From: Alcanivorax sp.
GTDB lineage: Bacteria; Pseudomonadota; Gammaproteobacteria; Pseudomonadales; Alcanivoracaceae
DNA: 64,000 nucleotides
Direction of reading: 5' to 3'
Assembly (NCBI RefSeq): GCF_002733835.1
Contig: NZ_NVWY01000013.1
Location: forward strand, 1-64,000
In this document: positions 1 through 11,334 of the stretch, piece by piece
Position numbering within the stretch: position 1 is the first letter of the stretch
How the letters are laid out: each line of letters begins with the position of its first letter
Made by a program: the position numbers and the translations under genes
The notes under the pieces: model-generated
Told to the model about the DNA's origin: nothing
The model's database searches: none
Seen by the model: only the letters and a program-made list of their open reading frames with translations

Positions 1-1256
1 GGCCAGTCGGAGAACACGCCGATGACGCCCACCTGACGAGCCAGTACATCCAGTAGCGCTAGGGTATCGCCGTCGTTATTAGTGGCAGAAGGGATGCTCT
101 GATAGTACCAGCCTCCGCCGTTGGCCAGTGGCCCGGAGCGTTCCAGGGACCAGGCAATCATCTCCAGGCCTGCCTGTTGCGCGGAGCGGGCATAGAGGCT
201 GGGTACGATACGGTTTTGGGCGTCGGTGGTGACAAGCATCCATAGCGGTGGGGCGATGATGTTGACCCCGTAGCCTTTCAGTGTGGCCATGTCGGGTTGC
301 CAGGTCCCGGGATTTTGCGGGTCCAGTCCGCTGCTGTCACGGCCGTCCAGGTAGACCGCCTGGCGGCCAAAGGCCGGTGTGGCCGATAACCAGTAGAGAA
401 CATCCTCCAGATTGAATGATTGTGGATAGACGCGGTGAGGGCTGACGCCGGCCTCTTGGTAGTCACGGATCATTTGCCGTGCATAGTCCTGCTGGTTGTA
501 ATCGCCCTGATAGGGCATGGGGACTTGCGGGGCCTTCAGTTCCGGGGTCATCTTGACTCCCAGCTGGCGGAACAGGGCGATGCTTTCCCTGTGGCTGAGC
601 AGGGTGCCTCGCTGGCTGTAGAGTTCGGTGCGCCAGTCGGGGGTGCCATTCAGGTACTCGTCAACGGTGGTGGCTTGAGGGTTGGCACCATCCATCTTTC
701 CTTTCAGGGTTTTGAATTGGGCCAGAGTGATGTCACTGGTACAGCATTTCGCACTGGCGGCGTGTGTGCCATCAAAGGGGCTGAACGGTTCACTGCACTG
801 GCTGGCCAGTTCGGTTTCCAGGATGTTGGTGGTGGTATGCAGATCGCACTGTGAATGACGGCAAACCAGCTGCCGGTCTTTGGTAAAGGTGACATCACAT
901 TCCACAATGCCAGCGCCCATACGCGCGGCTGCACGGTAGGATTCTTCAGTGTGTTCCGGGAATTGCAGCGGCGCACCGCGGTGGCCGATGGAAAAGTCGC
1001 TTCGTCGCTGCGGGCGGCGCTCCGCAGCGCAGGCCTGCAGGGCTTCTTTGACAGGCCCGGCATCCATATCAGAGACCAGGTAATAGGGGCGGGGGCCCAG
1101 CGATACGCTACTGCTGTGGGCTGCGGCGTGGTGTGGCGCTTTGCGATTGGCGTCACCTGGTGTGTCGTGATCTGGTGCCTGAGCGGCACAGGCTACAGCG
1201 GCAGAGCCCATGACCAGTGCTGCGATGCAGCCTTTCAATGCGTCAATCCGTTTCAT
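1..1256 (-). CDS. Glycerophosphodiester phosphodiesterase family protein (3' end beyond window)
   Basis: I translated this frame directly from the minus strand because the gene runs off the left edge; 418 codons are present. Residues 88-105 carry the GDPD signature (SIGHRGAP, then PEHTEESY), followed by the metal-binding E-x-D at about 119-121 and a catalytic-type His near 134 (CRHS). The family hydrolyses glycerophosphodiesters to glycerol-3-phosphate and an alcohol. The N-terminus (MKRIDALKGCIAALVMGSAA) is a signal peptide, with a possible weak lipobox ending VAC, so the enzyme is probably periplasmic or outer-membrane linked. The ATG has a GGAGG Shine-Dalgarno about 7 nt upstream. The protein is longer than E. 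coli GlpQ up to the edge. The exact substrate is not shown by the sequence. Confidence 0.85.
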   Translation of the reverse strand, partial: MKRIDALKGCIAALVMGSAAVACAAQAPDHDTPGDANRKAPHHAAAHSSSVSLGPRPYYLVSDMDAGPVKEALQACAAERRPQRRSDFSIGHRGAPLQFPEHTEESYRAAARMGAGIVECDVTFTKDRQLVCRHSQCDLHTTTNILETELASQCSEPFSPFDGTHAASAKCCTSDITLAQFKTLKGKMDGANPQATTVDEYLNGTPDWRTELYSQRGTLLSHRESIALFRQLGVKMTPELKAPQVPMPYQGDYNQQDYARQMIRDYQEAGVSPHRVYPQSFNLEDVLYWLSATPAFGRQAVYLDGRDSSGLDPQNPGTWQPDMATLKGYGVNIIAPPLWMLVTTDAQNRIVPSLYARSAQQAGLEMIAWSLERSGPLANGGGWYYQSIPSATNNDGDTLALLDVLARQVGVIGVFSDW

Positions 1257-1426
1257 GACTCGCCTCCAGGTTGGTGATTGAGGGTGAGTCTGAAAGCCAA
1301 ATATGACGGGCTGGTGGGGGGCAGGCTGCGGCTGCGTGACAGGGCGTGGAAATGTGCTGTTCGTCACGGCGAAACTCCTGCGATGGCCCTTTAAGAAAGA
1401 GACGGACAGGAGCTTGGCATCCTTGC

Positions 1427-1450
1427 CGCCCCGTGCCGGTATCCGGGGCG
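1427..1450 (-). terminator. Stem-loop after uvrA, possible terminator
   Basis: A 7-bp GC stem (CGCCCCG at 1427-1433 with CGGGGCG at 1444-1450) lies 6 nt past the uvrA stop codon. No strong T-run follows on the minus strand, so it may only protect the 3' end or terminate weakly before the GDPD gene. Confidence 0.4.
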
Positions 1451-1455
1451 TTGCA

Positions 1456-4278
<2,823 letters not shown>

Positions 4279-4294
4279 CTACTGCCCCTGAGTA

Positions 4295-4310
4295 CTGTCA
4301 AAATGAACAG
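4295..4310 (-). promoter_or_regulatory. LexA (SOS) box of uvrA
   Basis: The sequence CTGT-CAAAATGA-ACAG matches the gammaproteobacterial LexA consensus CTGT-N8-ACAG exactly, 17 nt upstream of the uvrA ATG. uvrA is a classic SOS gene. A TATACT-like -10 (complement of AGTATA near 4313-4318) lies next to it, so bound LexA would block the promoter. Confidence 0.8.
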
Positions 4311-4322
4311 GGCAGTATAAGG

Positions 4323-4399
4323 GACGCTGGACGCCCGACGCCAGACGCAGGATGCGAAAAGCCGGTGTCAGGCATTTGGCGTCTTGCGTCAGGCGTGGT
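4323..4399. repeat. Heptad inverted-repeat element A
   Basis: Eleven consecutive 7-bp units fill the space between uvrA and the CsgD-like gene. The first five read gacgctg, gacgccc, gacgcca, gacgcag, gatgcga. After one spacer unit (aaagccg) the motif returns on the other strand as gtgtcag, gcatttg, gcgtctt, gcgtcag, gcgtggt. The arms are reverse complements with mismatches at the variable unit ends, giving a long imperfect hairpin. The right end reaches the stop codon of the CsgD-like gene. Confidence 0.85.
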
Positions 4400-5049
4400 T
4401 ACAGGTTTTCCTGGGCCCAGTTCACCGCTTGCAGGCGGTTGGAGGCGTTGATCTTTTTGAAGATGTTGTAGATGTGGGTCTTGATGGTGTGCGGGCTCAA
4501 ATTCAGGCTGCTGGCGATTTCCGAGTTCTTGGCGCCGGTGGCCATCACTTTCAGCACTTCCACTTCCCGGTCTGTCAGGCTGACTTCGCTACGCGAGAAC
4601 GTCTTGTTGAAGGTCCGGCTCTTCATCAGGTAGGTCTGCAGGACGGCGCGCGGGAACCACAGCTCACCATCGAAAATGGCCTTGATGCCTTTGCTGAGCA
4701 GGGCCTGGGGGCAATCGTGCTGGAAGCCGCCGTTGACCATGGGGAGCCCGGCCAGTTTGGAGAGTGACTCATCGCTGTCCACGTTGAACACGGCGATCAG
4801 GACATCGCTTTCCACTTCCTGGTCGGCTTCCAGCAAGTGAGCAATGACTTCGTTCACGTCTACGGAGTGATAGTCCACCAGAAACAGGTTCTGGTTCTGT
4901 TCACGAAGGATCTCGGTGGTGATATCTAGGGCGGTGGGAATGCTCTTGGCTGCCACGTTTTCCTTGACGAGAAACTCTGTAAGCAGAGCGTTTTGCAGCT
5001 GTTGGCTGCCGACCACGTAAACTTGCTGGGTATGTTCTTGGCTATTCAT
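4399..5049 (-). CDS. CsgD-like LuxR-family transcriptional regulator
   Basis: The 216-residue protein has an N-terminal receiver-like domain and a C-terminal LuxR/FixJ helix-turn-helix (LTDREVEVLKVMATGAKNSE, then LSPHTIKTHIYNIFKKI). The HTH and the central MVNGGF region resemble E. coli CsgD, master regulator of curli and biofilm matrix. CsgD proteins have a degenerate receiver, and this one also lacks a clear DD/D/K phosphorylation set. I chose the ATG at 5049 (MNSQEHTQQ) because it has a GACGGGG Shine-Dalgarno; a TTG 27 nt upstream is also in frame. It sits between uvrA and the MFS gene, which I recall as near neighbours in pseudomonads. Target genes are unknown. Confidence 0.8.
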   Translation of the reverse strand: MNSQEHTQQVYVVGSQQLQNALLTEFLVKENVAAKSIPTALDITTEILREQNQNLFLVDYHSVDVNEVIAHLLEADQEVESDVLIAVFNVDSDESLSKLAGLPMVNGGFQHDCPQALLSKGIKAIFDGELWFPRAVLQTYLMKSRTFNKTFSRSEVSLTDREVEVLKVMATGAKNSEIASSLNLSPHTIKTHIYNIFKKINASNRLQAVNWAQENL

Positions 5050-5314
5050 TGGCCCCGTCCGTGATTGCTCAGGCAAACACCTAAGAAAAAAAACTGATCA
5101 GCCTGTCAATTTATCACCGCTTTGGCGGGGGTTCAATTTGATGCACTCGAGTTTTACCGATTTCACGATCAAAGGCTGAGTGCTGCAGGTGTGCTGTTCG
5201 GGTTCTGGCGGAGCCGGAATCTGCTACACTGCGTGCCCTTTTGTATCGGCCGGGGTTGCAGCAGCGATGTGCTGCGGTGCTGAGGCCACTCCGGGTTAGG
5301 AGCGAAAACGGTTC

Positions 5315-6682
5315 ATGACGGCATCATCTTCCCATGCCCTGCAGCGGACAGAACTGAAAACCACCGGTTATCTGGCAACGATTTTTGCGTTGCGGATGTT
5401 TGGTTTGTTCATGATTCTGCCGATTTTTGCAGTCTACGGGCAGGCGCTTGAAGGGGCTTCCCCGCTTTTGATCGGTACGGCCATTGGCGCCTATGGCCTG
5501 ATGCAGGCATTGCTGCAGATTCCGTTTGGCATGCTGTCGGACCGTTTTGGGCGTCGCCCGTTGTTGTTGATCGGCCTGTTGCTGTTTATTGCCGGTGGCG
5601 CAGTGGCAGCCATGAGTGACCATATTTACGGCGTGATTGCGGGGCGGGCGCTGCAGGGGGCCGGGGCCATCGCCAGCGTGATCATGGCGTTGATTGGTGA
5701 TGTGGTGACGGAAAAGCACCGTACCCGGGCCATGGCGCTGATTGGCATGTCGGTGGGCGGCTCTTTTGTGCTGGCGCTGATTCTTGGCCCCCTGCTGGCG
5801 GGATGGCTGGGCTTGTCCGGCCTGTTCTGGATGACCTCGGTGCTGGGGGGCTTTGCCTTGCTGGTTGCTTTTGTGGTGCCGGCTCCGAAAGCCTTGCAGG
5901 GTGAGGCATTGCCCGCGTCGGAGCGCTTCCGCCGCGTATTGGGTAGTAAGACATTGCTGCGTTTTGATGTGGGCATTTTTAGCCTGCACCTGATCATGAC
6001 CGCATCCTTTGTGGTGGTGCCTGCCCTGCTCAGTGAGCGCCTGGGGCTGACGCTGCAAAGCCACAGCTTGCTGTATCTGGCGGTGCTGGTGGCAGGGTTC
6101 CTGGCCATGGTGCCCTTGATTATCCGGGCGGAGCGCCGCGGAGCGGTGCCGATGAAGCGTCTGGCGGTGGTGTTGCTGGCGGTTTCCCAGTTGCTGCTGG
6201 CGCTGGCTGGCGCGCAATTGTGGCATTTTGTCCTCGCCTTGCTGGTTTTCTTTACGGCTTTTAACCTGCTGGAAGCCTTGCTGCCCTCACTGGTGGGGCG
6301 TGCTGCCCCGGCCGGCACACGGGGAACGGCCATGGGGGTGTACTCCACCAGCCAGTTTCTGGGTGTGTTTGTCGGCGGGCAAATGGGGGGCGCGCTGTAT
6401 CAATGGGTGGGCGCGGAAGCGGTTTTTTATGGCTGCGGGTTGCTGGCGTTGATCTGGTTGCTGGTGTTGGTGGGCATGAAAGAGCTGCCCAAGCTGGATA
6501 ACCGGGTCCTGCCGTTGTCTCCCGGGCAGGACTGGCAGGCCTTGGCAGAGCGGCTGAAATCCGTGCCCGGGGTGGTAGAAACAGTGATTGTGGAAGAGCA
6601 GGCTCTGGCTCTGCTGAAGGTGGATGCCGGCCAGCTGGATGAACAACAGTTACAGGGTGTCGCCGGAGCCGGACAAAGCTGA
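5315..6682 (+). CDS. MFS transporter, YajR-like
   Basis: A 455-residue inner-membrane protein with about 12 hydrophobic segments and the MFS loop 2-3 motif (GMLSDRFGRRP, residues 75-85). The extra C-terminal soluble part (about 395-450) fits the YAM domain of YajR-type drug/H+ antiporters. The ATG follows an AGGAGCG Shine-Dalgarno. It lies upstream of ssb, as I remember for the homologous MFS gene in Pseudomonas. Family assignment is firm; substrate is unknown. Confidence 0.9.
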   Translation: MTASSSHALQRTELKTTGYLATIFALRMFGLFMILPIFAVYGQALEGASPLLIGTAIGAYGLMQALLQIPFGMLSDRFGRRPLLLIGLLLFIAGGAVAAMSDHIYGVIAGRALQGAGAIASVIMALIGDVVTEKHRTRAMALIGMSVGGSFVLALILGPLLAGWLGLSGLFWMTSVLGGFALLVAFVVPAPKALQGEALPASERFRRVLGSKTLLRFDVGIFSLHLIMTASFVVVPALLSERLGLTLQSHSLLYLAVLVAGFLAMVPLIIRAERRGAVPMKRLAVVLLAVSQLLLALAGAQLWHFVLALLVFFTAFNLLEALLPSLVGRAAPAGTRGTAMGVYSTSQFLGVFVGGQMGGALYQWVGAEAVFYGCGLLALIWLLVLVGMKELPKLDNRVLPLSPGQDWQALAERLKSVPGVVETVIVEEQALALLKVDAGQLDEQQLQGVAGAGQS

Positions 6683-6694
6683 CACAATGGACAG
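6679..6694 (+). promoter_or_regulatory. Possible LexA-like site upstream of ssb
   Basis: CTGA-CACAATGG-ACAG overlaps the stop codon of the MFS gene about 80 nt before ssb. It keeps the CTG-N10-CAG core of LexA boxes, with one mismatch in CTGT, and lies in a wider AAGCTG...CAGCTT inverted repeat. ssb is SOS-linked in E. coli. Support is only pattern-level. Confidence 0.35.
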
Positions 6695-6772
6695 CTTGAT
6701 TGAGTTTGTCGTCCAGCGGCGATGACGAGAAGATAGACAGTAGTCAGACCATAAGAAGTCACGGAGAGAAAC

Positions 6773-7288
6773 ATGGCGCGCGGCGTTAACAAGGTAATTT
6801 TGATTGGTAACCTGGGGGCGGATCCGGAAACCCGCTTTATGCCCAGCGGTGGCGCTGTCACGAATGTGCGGCTGGCCACCAGCGAAAGCTGGAAGGACCG
6901 CCAGAGCGGCCAGATGCAGGAACGCACTGAATGGCACCGGGTGGTGTTCTTCAACAAGCTGGGTGAAATTGCTGGCGAGTACCTGAAAAAAGGCTCCAAG
7001 GTGTACATCGAAGGCTCTATCCGTACCCGCAAATGGCAGGGGCAGGACGGCCAGGATCGTTACACCACGGAAATCGTGGCCAACGAAATGCAAATGCTGG
7101 ATGGGCGCGGTGACGGTGGCGGCCAGGGCGGCGGCTATGCCCAGTCTTCTGCGCCTCAAGGGAACCAGGGCGGTTACGGCAATGATAGCCAGTCCGGAGG
7201 CGGCCAGCCGCCGCAGAACCAGAATAGCAACCAGGGCGGCGGTTTCAGTGGCCCGGCGGATGACTTCGACGACGACATCCCGTTCTGA
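6773..7288 (+). CDS. ssb: Single-stranded DNA-binding protein
   Basis: This 171-residue protein has the N-terminal OB fold of SSB ([15 protein letters not shown], residues 1-15; WHRVVFF near 60), a Gly/Gln/Asn-rich disordered linker from about 115, and the conserved acidic tip DDDIPF that docks SSB partner proteins. It coats single-stranded DNA during replication, repair and recombination, probably as a tetramer. E. coli SSB is 178 aa. The Shine-Dalgarno is GGAGAG. gspN follows 26 bp later and could be co-transcribed. Confidence 0.98.
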   Translation: MARGVNKVILIGNLGADPETRFMPSGGAVTNVRLATSESWKDRQSGQMQERTEWHRVVFFNKLGEIAGEYLKKGSKVYIEGSIRTRKWQGQDGQDRYTTEIVANEMQMLDGRGDGGGQGGGYAQSSAPQGNQGGYGNDSQSGGGQPPQNQNSNQGGGFSGPADDFDDDIPF

Positions 7289-7314
7289 TCGGCTGACAGG
7301 AAACCGGCTCCGTT

Positions 7315-8043
7315 ATGCCACGAAAAATAACACTGGCGCTGCTTTTCAGCGCCAGTCTGCTACTGTTCTTGCTGCTGCTGATGCCGGCCGCTGTGTTGGT
7401 GGAGCGTGTCCCGCCCTTGCGGCCCGGTGGTGCCCCCTTGGTGCTGACCAACCCTCAGGGGCTCTGGTGGGATGGGCAGGCTGACTGGCAATGGCAACGC
7501 CGTCAGGGCTCGGTGAAATGGGCGCTGGACTGGCACGGCCTGGTGCCGGGCCTGGCGTTGAAAATGCATAGCAACGATGACGCCGCGCGTCTGTCCGGTT
7601 GGCTGGGCGCCGATTGGGGCGATTGGCAGTTGCAGCAGACCCGGCTGTCGTTGCCGGTGGCGCTGGTGGCTGACCATATTCCCCAGGGCAGTGCAGACGG
7701 GCGTGTGGACGCAACCTTGATGCAGGTTACCTTTGGTGATGGCAAGATCAAGGCATTGCAGGGCACGCTGCAGTACGGCGGCGGCACGGTCACTTGGGGC
7801 CGCAATGGCTCCGCAACGGTACCGGTGCTGCAAGGCCGTTTGAGCATGGACAATGAGCAACCTGCCTTGCAGGTGGTGGGCCCGGAGAGTGAGTCGTTGG
7901 TGGATGCCCGGCTTGCAGATGGGCGCTTCGAACTGGAAGTGCGGCGAGCCTGGCCCATGCTGTTGGGGGTGAGCCAGGGAGGCAATCCGGAGGATGTGGT
8001 ATTCCAGATGTCGCAACCTTTTGCCCTGCCGGGTGGTCAGTAA
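7315..8043 (+). CDS. gspN: Type II secretion system protein N
   Basis: The 242-residue protein has one N-terminal transmembrane segment (about residues 7-29) and a periplasmic domain with a GLWWDGQADWQWQ stretch typical of GspN. GspN is an accessory type II secretion component present in some systems. It sits directly upstream of gspC and gspD. The spacing to ssb (26 bp) suggests read-through from ssb, while the 96-bp gap before gspC may hold another promoter. The protein is weakly conserved, so assignment rests partly on neighbours. Confidence 0.82.
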   Translation: MPRKITLALLFSASLLLFLLLLMPAAVLVERVPPLRPGGAPLVLTNPQGLWWDGQADWQWQRRQGSVKWALDWHGLVPGLALKMHSNDDAARLSGWLGADWGDWQLQQTRLSLPVALVADHIPQGSADGRVDATLMQVTFGDGKIKALQGTLQYGGGTVTWGRNGSATVPVLQGRLSMDNEQPALQVVGPESESLVDARLADGRFELEVRRAWPMLLGVSQGGNPEDVVFQMSQPFALPGGQ

Positions 8044-8139
8044 CACTATATTGCAATAATAAGCCGTAGAATCCGGTAGGTTGTAGCCTCTGCCATATCG
8101 GTAATCGGCAATAACGATAAAGGAAGTCGCAGGACGGTT

Positions 8140-9000
8140 ATGTCGCAACTGGCGAGTTGGGGAAAGCAGCAGCAATGGGGCGCACCGCTTCGGTGGGTGA
8201 TCGCTGTATTGCTGGTGGTCGCGTTGGCCTATGTGCTGGCGCAGACCGTATGGCTATTGTGGTATGGCCCCAGCGAGCCCGTGCCTGCGAATACCCGGAC
8301 CCGCCTGGAAGTGTCTTCATCTGGCGATGCCCCGACCCTCTCCCAGGCCCAGATCGATAACTGGCAACTGTTTGGAAACTATGAGCCAGTGGCCAGCACC
8401 GGCAATGACAAGCCCACCGACGCCCCCGATACCCGTCTGCGCCTGGAGCTGCTGGGGGTCTTCCAGAATGCCGATACCAAGCGCGCCACGGCGATTATTG
8501 CCGAGAAAGGTAAAGAGGGAGAGCTGTACCATATCGGTGACAGCATTCCCGGTAACGCCAAGCTGGAAGAGGTTTACCCCGACCGGGTGATCCTGCGCCG
8601 GGCGGGTCGACTGGAAACGCTGCGCTGGAGCGACAATGCCCTGGGCGGTGTGACGGAAGTGACGCGCGAGCCCGCGCCGCGCCCGGCGCCCACTGTGCCA
8701 GACGGCAATGGGGGCGGGGCCGATCTGGCACGCCAGCGCACCGCTATTATTGGCCAATTGGGGCTGGAGCCTGTCACTGATGGTGGCAGCGCCGGTTACC
8801 GGTTGGGCAAGCGTGCTCCAAAACAATTGCTTGCGCAGGTTGGCCTGCAAAGCGATGACGTAATCCTCTCGGTTAACGGACACCCGCTGGGAACAGAAAG
8901 CAACGACATGGCGGCTCTGCGTTCGTATCAGGACACCCAGCAGGCATCCATCGTGGTGCAACGGGGTGACCAGCAATTTACCGTGAACTATCCGCCTTAG
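8140..9000 (+). CDS. gspC: Type II secretion system protein C
   Basis: GspC is the clamp linking the inner-membrane platform to the GspD secretin. This 286-residue protein has one transmembrane helix (about 18-42), then the homology region starting near NWQLFGNYEPV and including LELLGVFQN and AIIAEKGKEGELYHIGD. A C-terminal PDZ-like domain (about 205-286, LLAQVGLQSDDVILSVNG) follows a Gly/Pro linker. The ATG has an AGGACGG-type Shine-Dalgarno. gspD begins 12 nt after or overlaps the stop codon, so the two are translationally linked. gspE-M are not in this window. Confidence 0.93.
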   Translation: MSQLASWGKQQQWGAPLRWVIAVLLVVALAYVLAQTVWLLWYGPSEPVPANTRTRLEVSSSGDAPTLSQAQIDNWQLFGNYEPVASTGNDKPTDAPDTRLRLELLGVFQNADTKRATAIIAEKGKEGELYHIGDSIPGNAKLEEVYPDRVILRRAGRLETLRWSDNALGGVTEVTREPAPRPAPTVPDGNGGGADLARQRTAIIGQLGLEPVTDGGSAGYRLGKRAPKQLLAQVGLQSDDVILSVNGHPLGTESNDMAALRSYQDTQQASIVVQRGDQQFTVNYPP

Positions 9001-9011
9001 TGAGTGGTTTT

Positions 9012-11135
9012 ATGACGCCTTTTTTCAGAACGTCTCTATCAAGAATAATAATGCTGTTGGCACTGTCGGCCGTCATGGCGACCACAGCCCATGCGCGGAC
9101 AACGAACGAAGTGCAGGCCAGTGATGACGGCAAGAGCTGGACGGTGAATATTCGCAATGCGGATATTCAGGCGTTTATCAGCCAGGTGGCCGACATGACC
9201 GGCAAGAACTTCGTGGTCGACCCCCGGGTCCGGGCCAGGGACGTGACGGTGGTGTCCACCAAGTCGCTTACCTCCAGCGAAGTCTATGAGTTGTTCCTGT
9301 CCGTGCTTCAGGTCCACGGCTATGCGGCGGTGCCGGCCGGCGACATCATCAAGATTGTGCCCAACACCACGGCCAAACAGAGCAATCTGCCGCTGGTGGG
9401 CGAGAATGCAGCCGGTGGAGAAGAGTTGGTGACCCGGGTAATTCCGGTGGAAAACTCGCCGGTGGAAGAGTTGGTGCCAGTACTGCGCCCATTGGTGCCC
9501 CAGTACGGCCATCTGGCGGCGGTGGGGTCTGCCAATGCGCTGATCATCAGTGATCACATGGACAACATCCGTCGCATGGAAGCGATAATTGCCAGCCTGG
9601 ATAGTGCGGAATCCGAAGACGTTCAGGTGATCAAGCTCAAGTATGCCTTCGCTGGTGACATGGTGAAGATGCTGGAAAGCCTGACGCCACAGACGGGCGG
9701 TCGTCGCGGTAAAACCCCGGAAGGCGGGGTGACCGTGGTGGCAGATGAGCGGACCAATCGGCTGATTATCAAAGGGGATCGAGTTACCCGTCAGCGTATG
9801 GTGCAGATGATCCGCAGCCTGGACACGGAAGAAACGGATAATGGTGGTGTGCAAGTCATCCGTCTTAGCCATGGCGATGCCAAGACGCTGGCGGAGCTAT
9901 TGAAGAATTTTGCCGATGGCGCATCGGTGACCAAGGCGGGCGGCGACAGCAAGAGCGCCACAGCCGCATCATCCAATAACAGTAAGGTGTCCATTCAGGC
10001 AGATGAATCCCTGAACGCGCTGGTGATCCGGGCTGAACCGAGCATGATGCGTGAGCTGCAGTCGGTGATCAGCCAGCTGGATGTGCGCCGTGCGCAGATC
10101 CTGATTGAGGCGGCGATTGTAGAGATCTCCGGCGAGCAGGGTAAGAATTTGGGCTTTCAGTACGTGGGCGGCAGCAATGAAAGTGGCGTCGGCGCAGTGA
10201 ATTTTGGTGGCGGTGGGTTGAGTATCAATTCCATCGTCCAGGCCCTGGCCACTGATGACCCTTCTGGCCTGAGCCTGGGCGACGGTATTACCGCCGGGCT
10301 GGGTGAAACCGATTCCAACGGCGACTTGAAGTGGGGCGCCCTGGTTCAGGCACTTTCCACTTCGTCAGATGTGAATCTGCTGTCCACGCCGAGCATCCTG
10401 ACCCTGGATAACGAAGAAGCCTCCATCGTTGTTGGTGAAAATGTGCCGTTCGTGACCGGGCAAAGCACCAACACGGGTTCCGGGGTATCCAATCCGTTCA
10501 CCACCATTCAGCGTGAAGATGTGGGTCTGACACTGAAAGTCACCCCGCATGTGGCGGGCTTGTCCACCATTCGTCTGGAGCTGGAGCAGGAAAACTCTGC
10601 GGTGAAGGACTCCGCCGGTGATGCCGTGGATATCGTTACCACGACCCGCAAGTTGCAAAGTACGGTGCTGGCCGATGATGCTGAGACCATCGCCCTGGGT
10701 GGCCTGATCAAGGACGATATTCGCGTTACGGTGCGCAAGGTGCCGCTGCTGGGTGACATCCCGCTGTTGGGGTTCCTGTTCCGGTCTACCAGCAAGGACC
10801 GGGTGAAGAGTAATCTGATGGTTTTCCTGAAACCGACGATTCTGGCCAACAATGATCGTCTGGTGCAAATGAGCCGCGAGAAGTACATGGGGCTCACCGC
10901 CCTGCAGTTCCGTCTTAACGATGATGGCGAACTGGAGCAGGTGGAGAAGAATCCGATTCCCCAGACTCTGGATCATATTTTTGAAGGGCGCACACCGGTG
11001 CCGCAGGATTTCCGTGATGCCTACTTCAATGAGCAGGATGCGCCGATTCCGGCCACCAAAAAGGACATCGAGGACAAACAGCCCAGGAAGGTTCCAGGGG
11101 TGGATCGTCAGGCGGAGGGAGATTCAGACCTGTAG
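9012..11135 (+). CDS. gspD: Type II secretion system secretin
   Basis: GspD forms the outer-membrane channel of the type II secretion system. The 707-residue protein has a signal peptide ending near ATTAHA, an N0 domain (about 35-110), repeated N1-N3 domains, and the secretin core (from about 350) with VNLLSTPSILTLDNEEASI and the late motif VPLLGDIPLLGFLFRS. A Ser/Ala/Lys-rich insert lies near residues 310-325. I chose the ATG at 9012; an in-frame GTG at 9000 overlaps the gspC stop codon and is an alternative. A strong terminator follows 28 bp after the stop. Confidence 0.96.
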   Translation: MTPFFRTSLSRIIMLLALSAVMATTAHARTTNEVQASDDGKSWTVNIRNADIQAFISQVADMTGKNFVVDPRVRARDVTVVSTKSLTSSEVYELFLSVLQVHGYAAVPAGDIIKIVPNTTAKQSNLPLVGENAAGGEELVTRVIPVENSPVEELVPVLRPLVPQYGHLAAVGSANALIISDHMDNIRRMEAIIASLDSAESEDVQVIKLKYAFAGDMVKMLESLTPQTGGRRGKTPEGGVTVVADERTNRLIIKGDRVTRQRMVQMIRSLDTEETDNGGVQVIRLSHGDAKTLAELLKNFADGASVTKAGGDSKSATAASSNNSKVSIQADESLNALVIRAEPSMMRELQSVISQLDVRRAQILIEAAIVEISGEQGKNLGFQYVGGSNESGVGAVNFGGGGLSINSIVQALATDDPSGLSLGDGITAGLGETDSNGDLKWGALVQALSTSSDVNLLSTPSILTLDNEEASIVVGENVPFVTGQSTNTGSGVSNPFTTIQREDVGLTLKVTPHVAGLSTIRLELEQENSAVKDSAGDAVDIVTTTRKLQSTVLADDAETIALGGLIKDDIRVTVRKVPLLGDIPLLGFLFRSTSKDRVKSNLMVFLKPTILANNDRLVQMSREKYMGLTALQFRLNDDGELEQVEKNPIPQTLDHIFEGRTPVPQDFRDAYFNEQDAPIPATKKDIEDKQPRKVPGVDRQAEGDSDL

Positions 11136-11163
11136 TTATGACGGGTCTTGCTTCGTTCGAGTT

Positions 11164-11190
11164 AAAAAACGCGCTTCGGCGCGTTTTTTT
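11164..11190 (+). terminator. Rho-independent terminator after gspD
   Basis: An AAAAAACGCGC-TTCG-GCGCGTTTTTTT hairpin closes the gspN-gspC-gspD unit. The UUCG tetraloop and the A/T tracts on both sides make it a good bidirectional terminator. Confidence 0.9.
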
Positions 11191-11227
11191 ATGTTCATCG
11201 TGGATTAGCGGGAAGCTGGCGGGCCAT

Positions 11228-11276
11228 ACGTCTGAAGTCAGGCGTCAGACTTCTGACGTTCGACCTTCGACCAGAT
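11228..11276. repeat. Heptad repeat element B
   Basis: Seven 7-bp units in register: acgtctg, aagtcag, gcgtcag, acttctg, acgttcg, accttcg, accagat. Part is also an inverted repeat (GTCTGAAGTC at 11230-11239 with GACTTCTGAC at 11248-11257). It lies between the gspD terminator and the 3' end of the convergent lipoprotein gene. It is shorter and less symmetrical than the other elements. Confidence 0.65.
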
Positions 11277-11334
11277 CAGTCTTCTTCCCTCAAATGTGCG
11301 AAGAACCTTTTTATGCGGTCATGGTTGTGCCCGG

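Noticed and set aside
704-1189. 161-codon minus-strand open frame at the left edge
   Set aside because: It is out of frame with the GDPD gene, which covers the same DNA and carries the GHRG and metal motifs.
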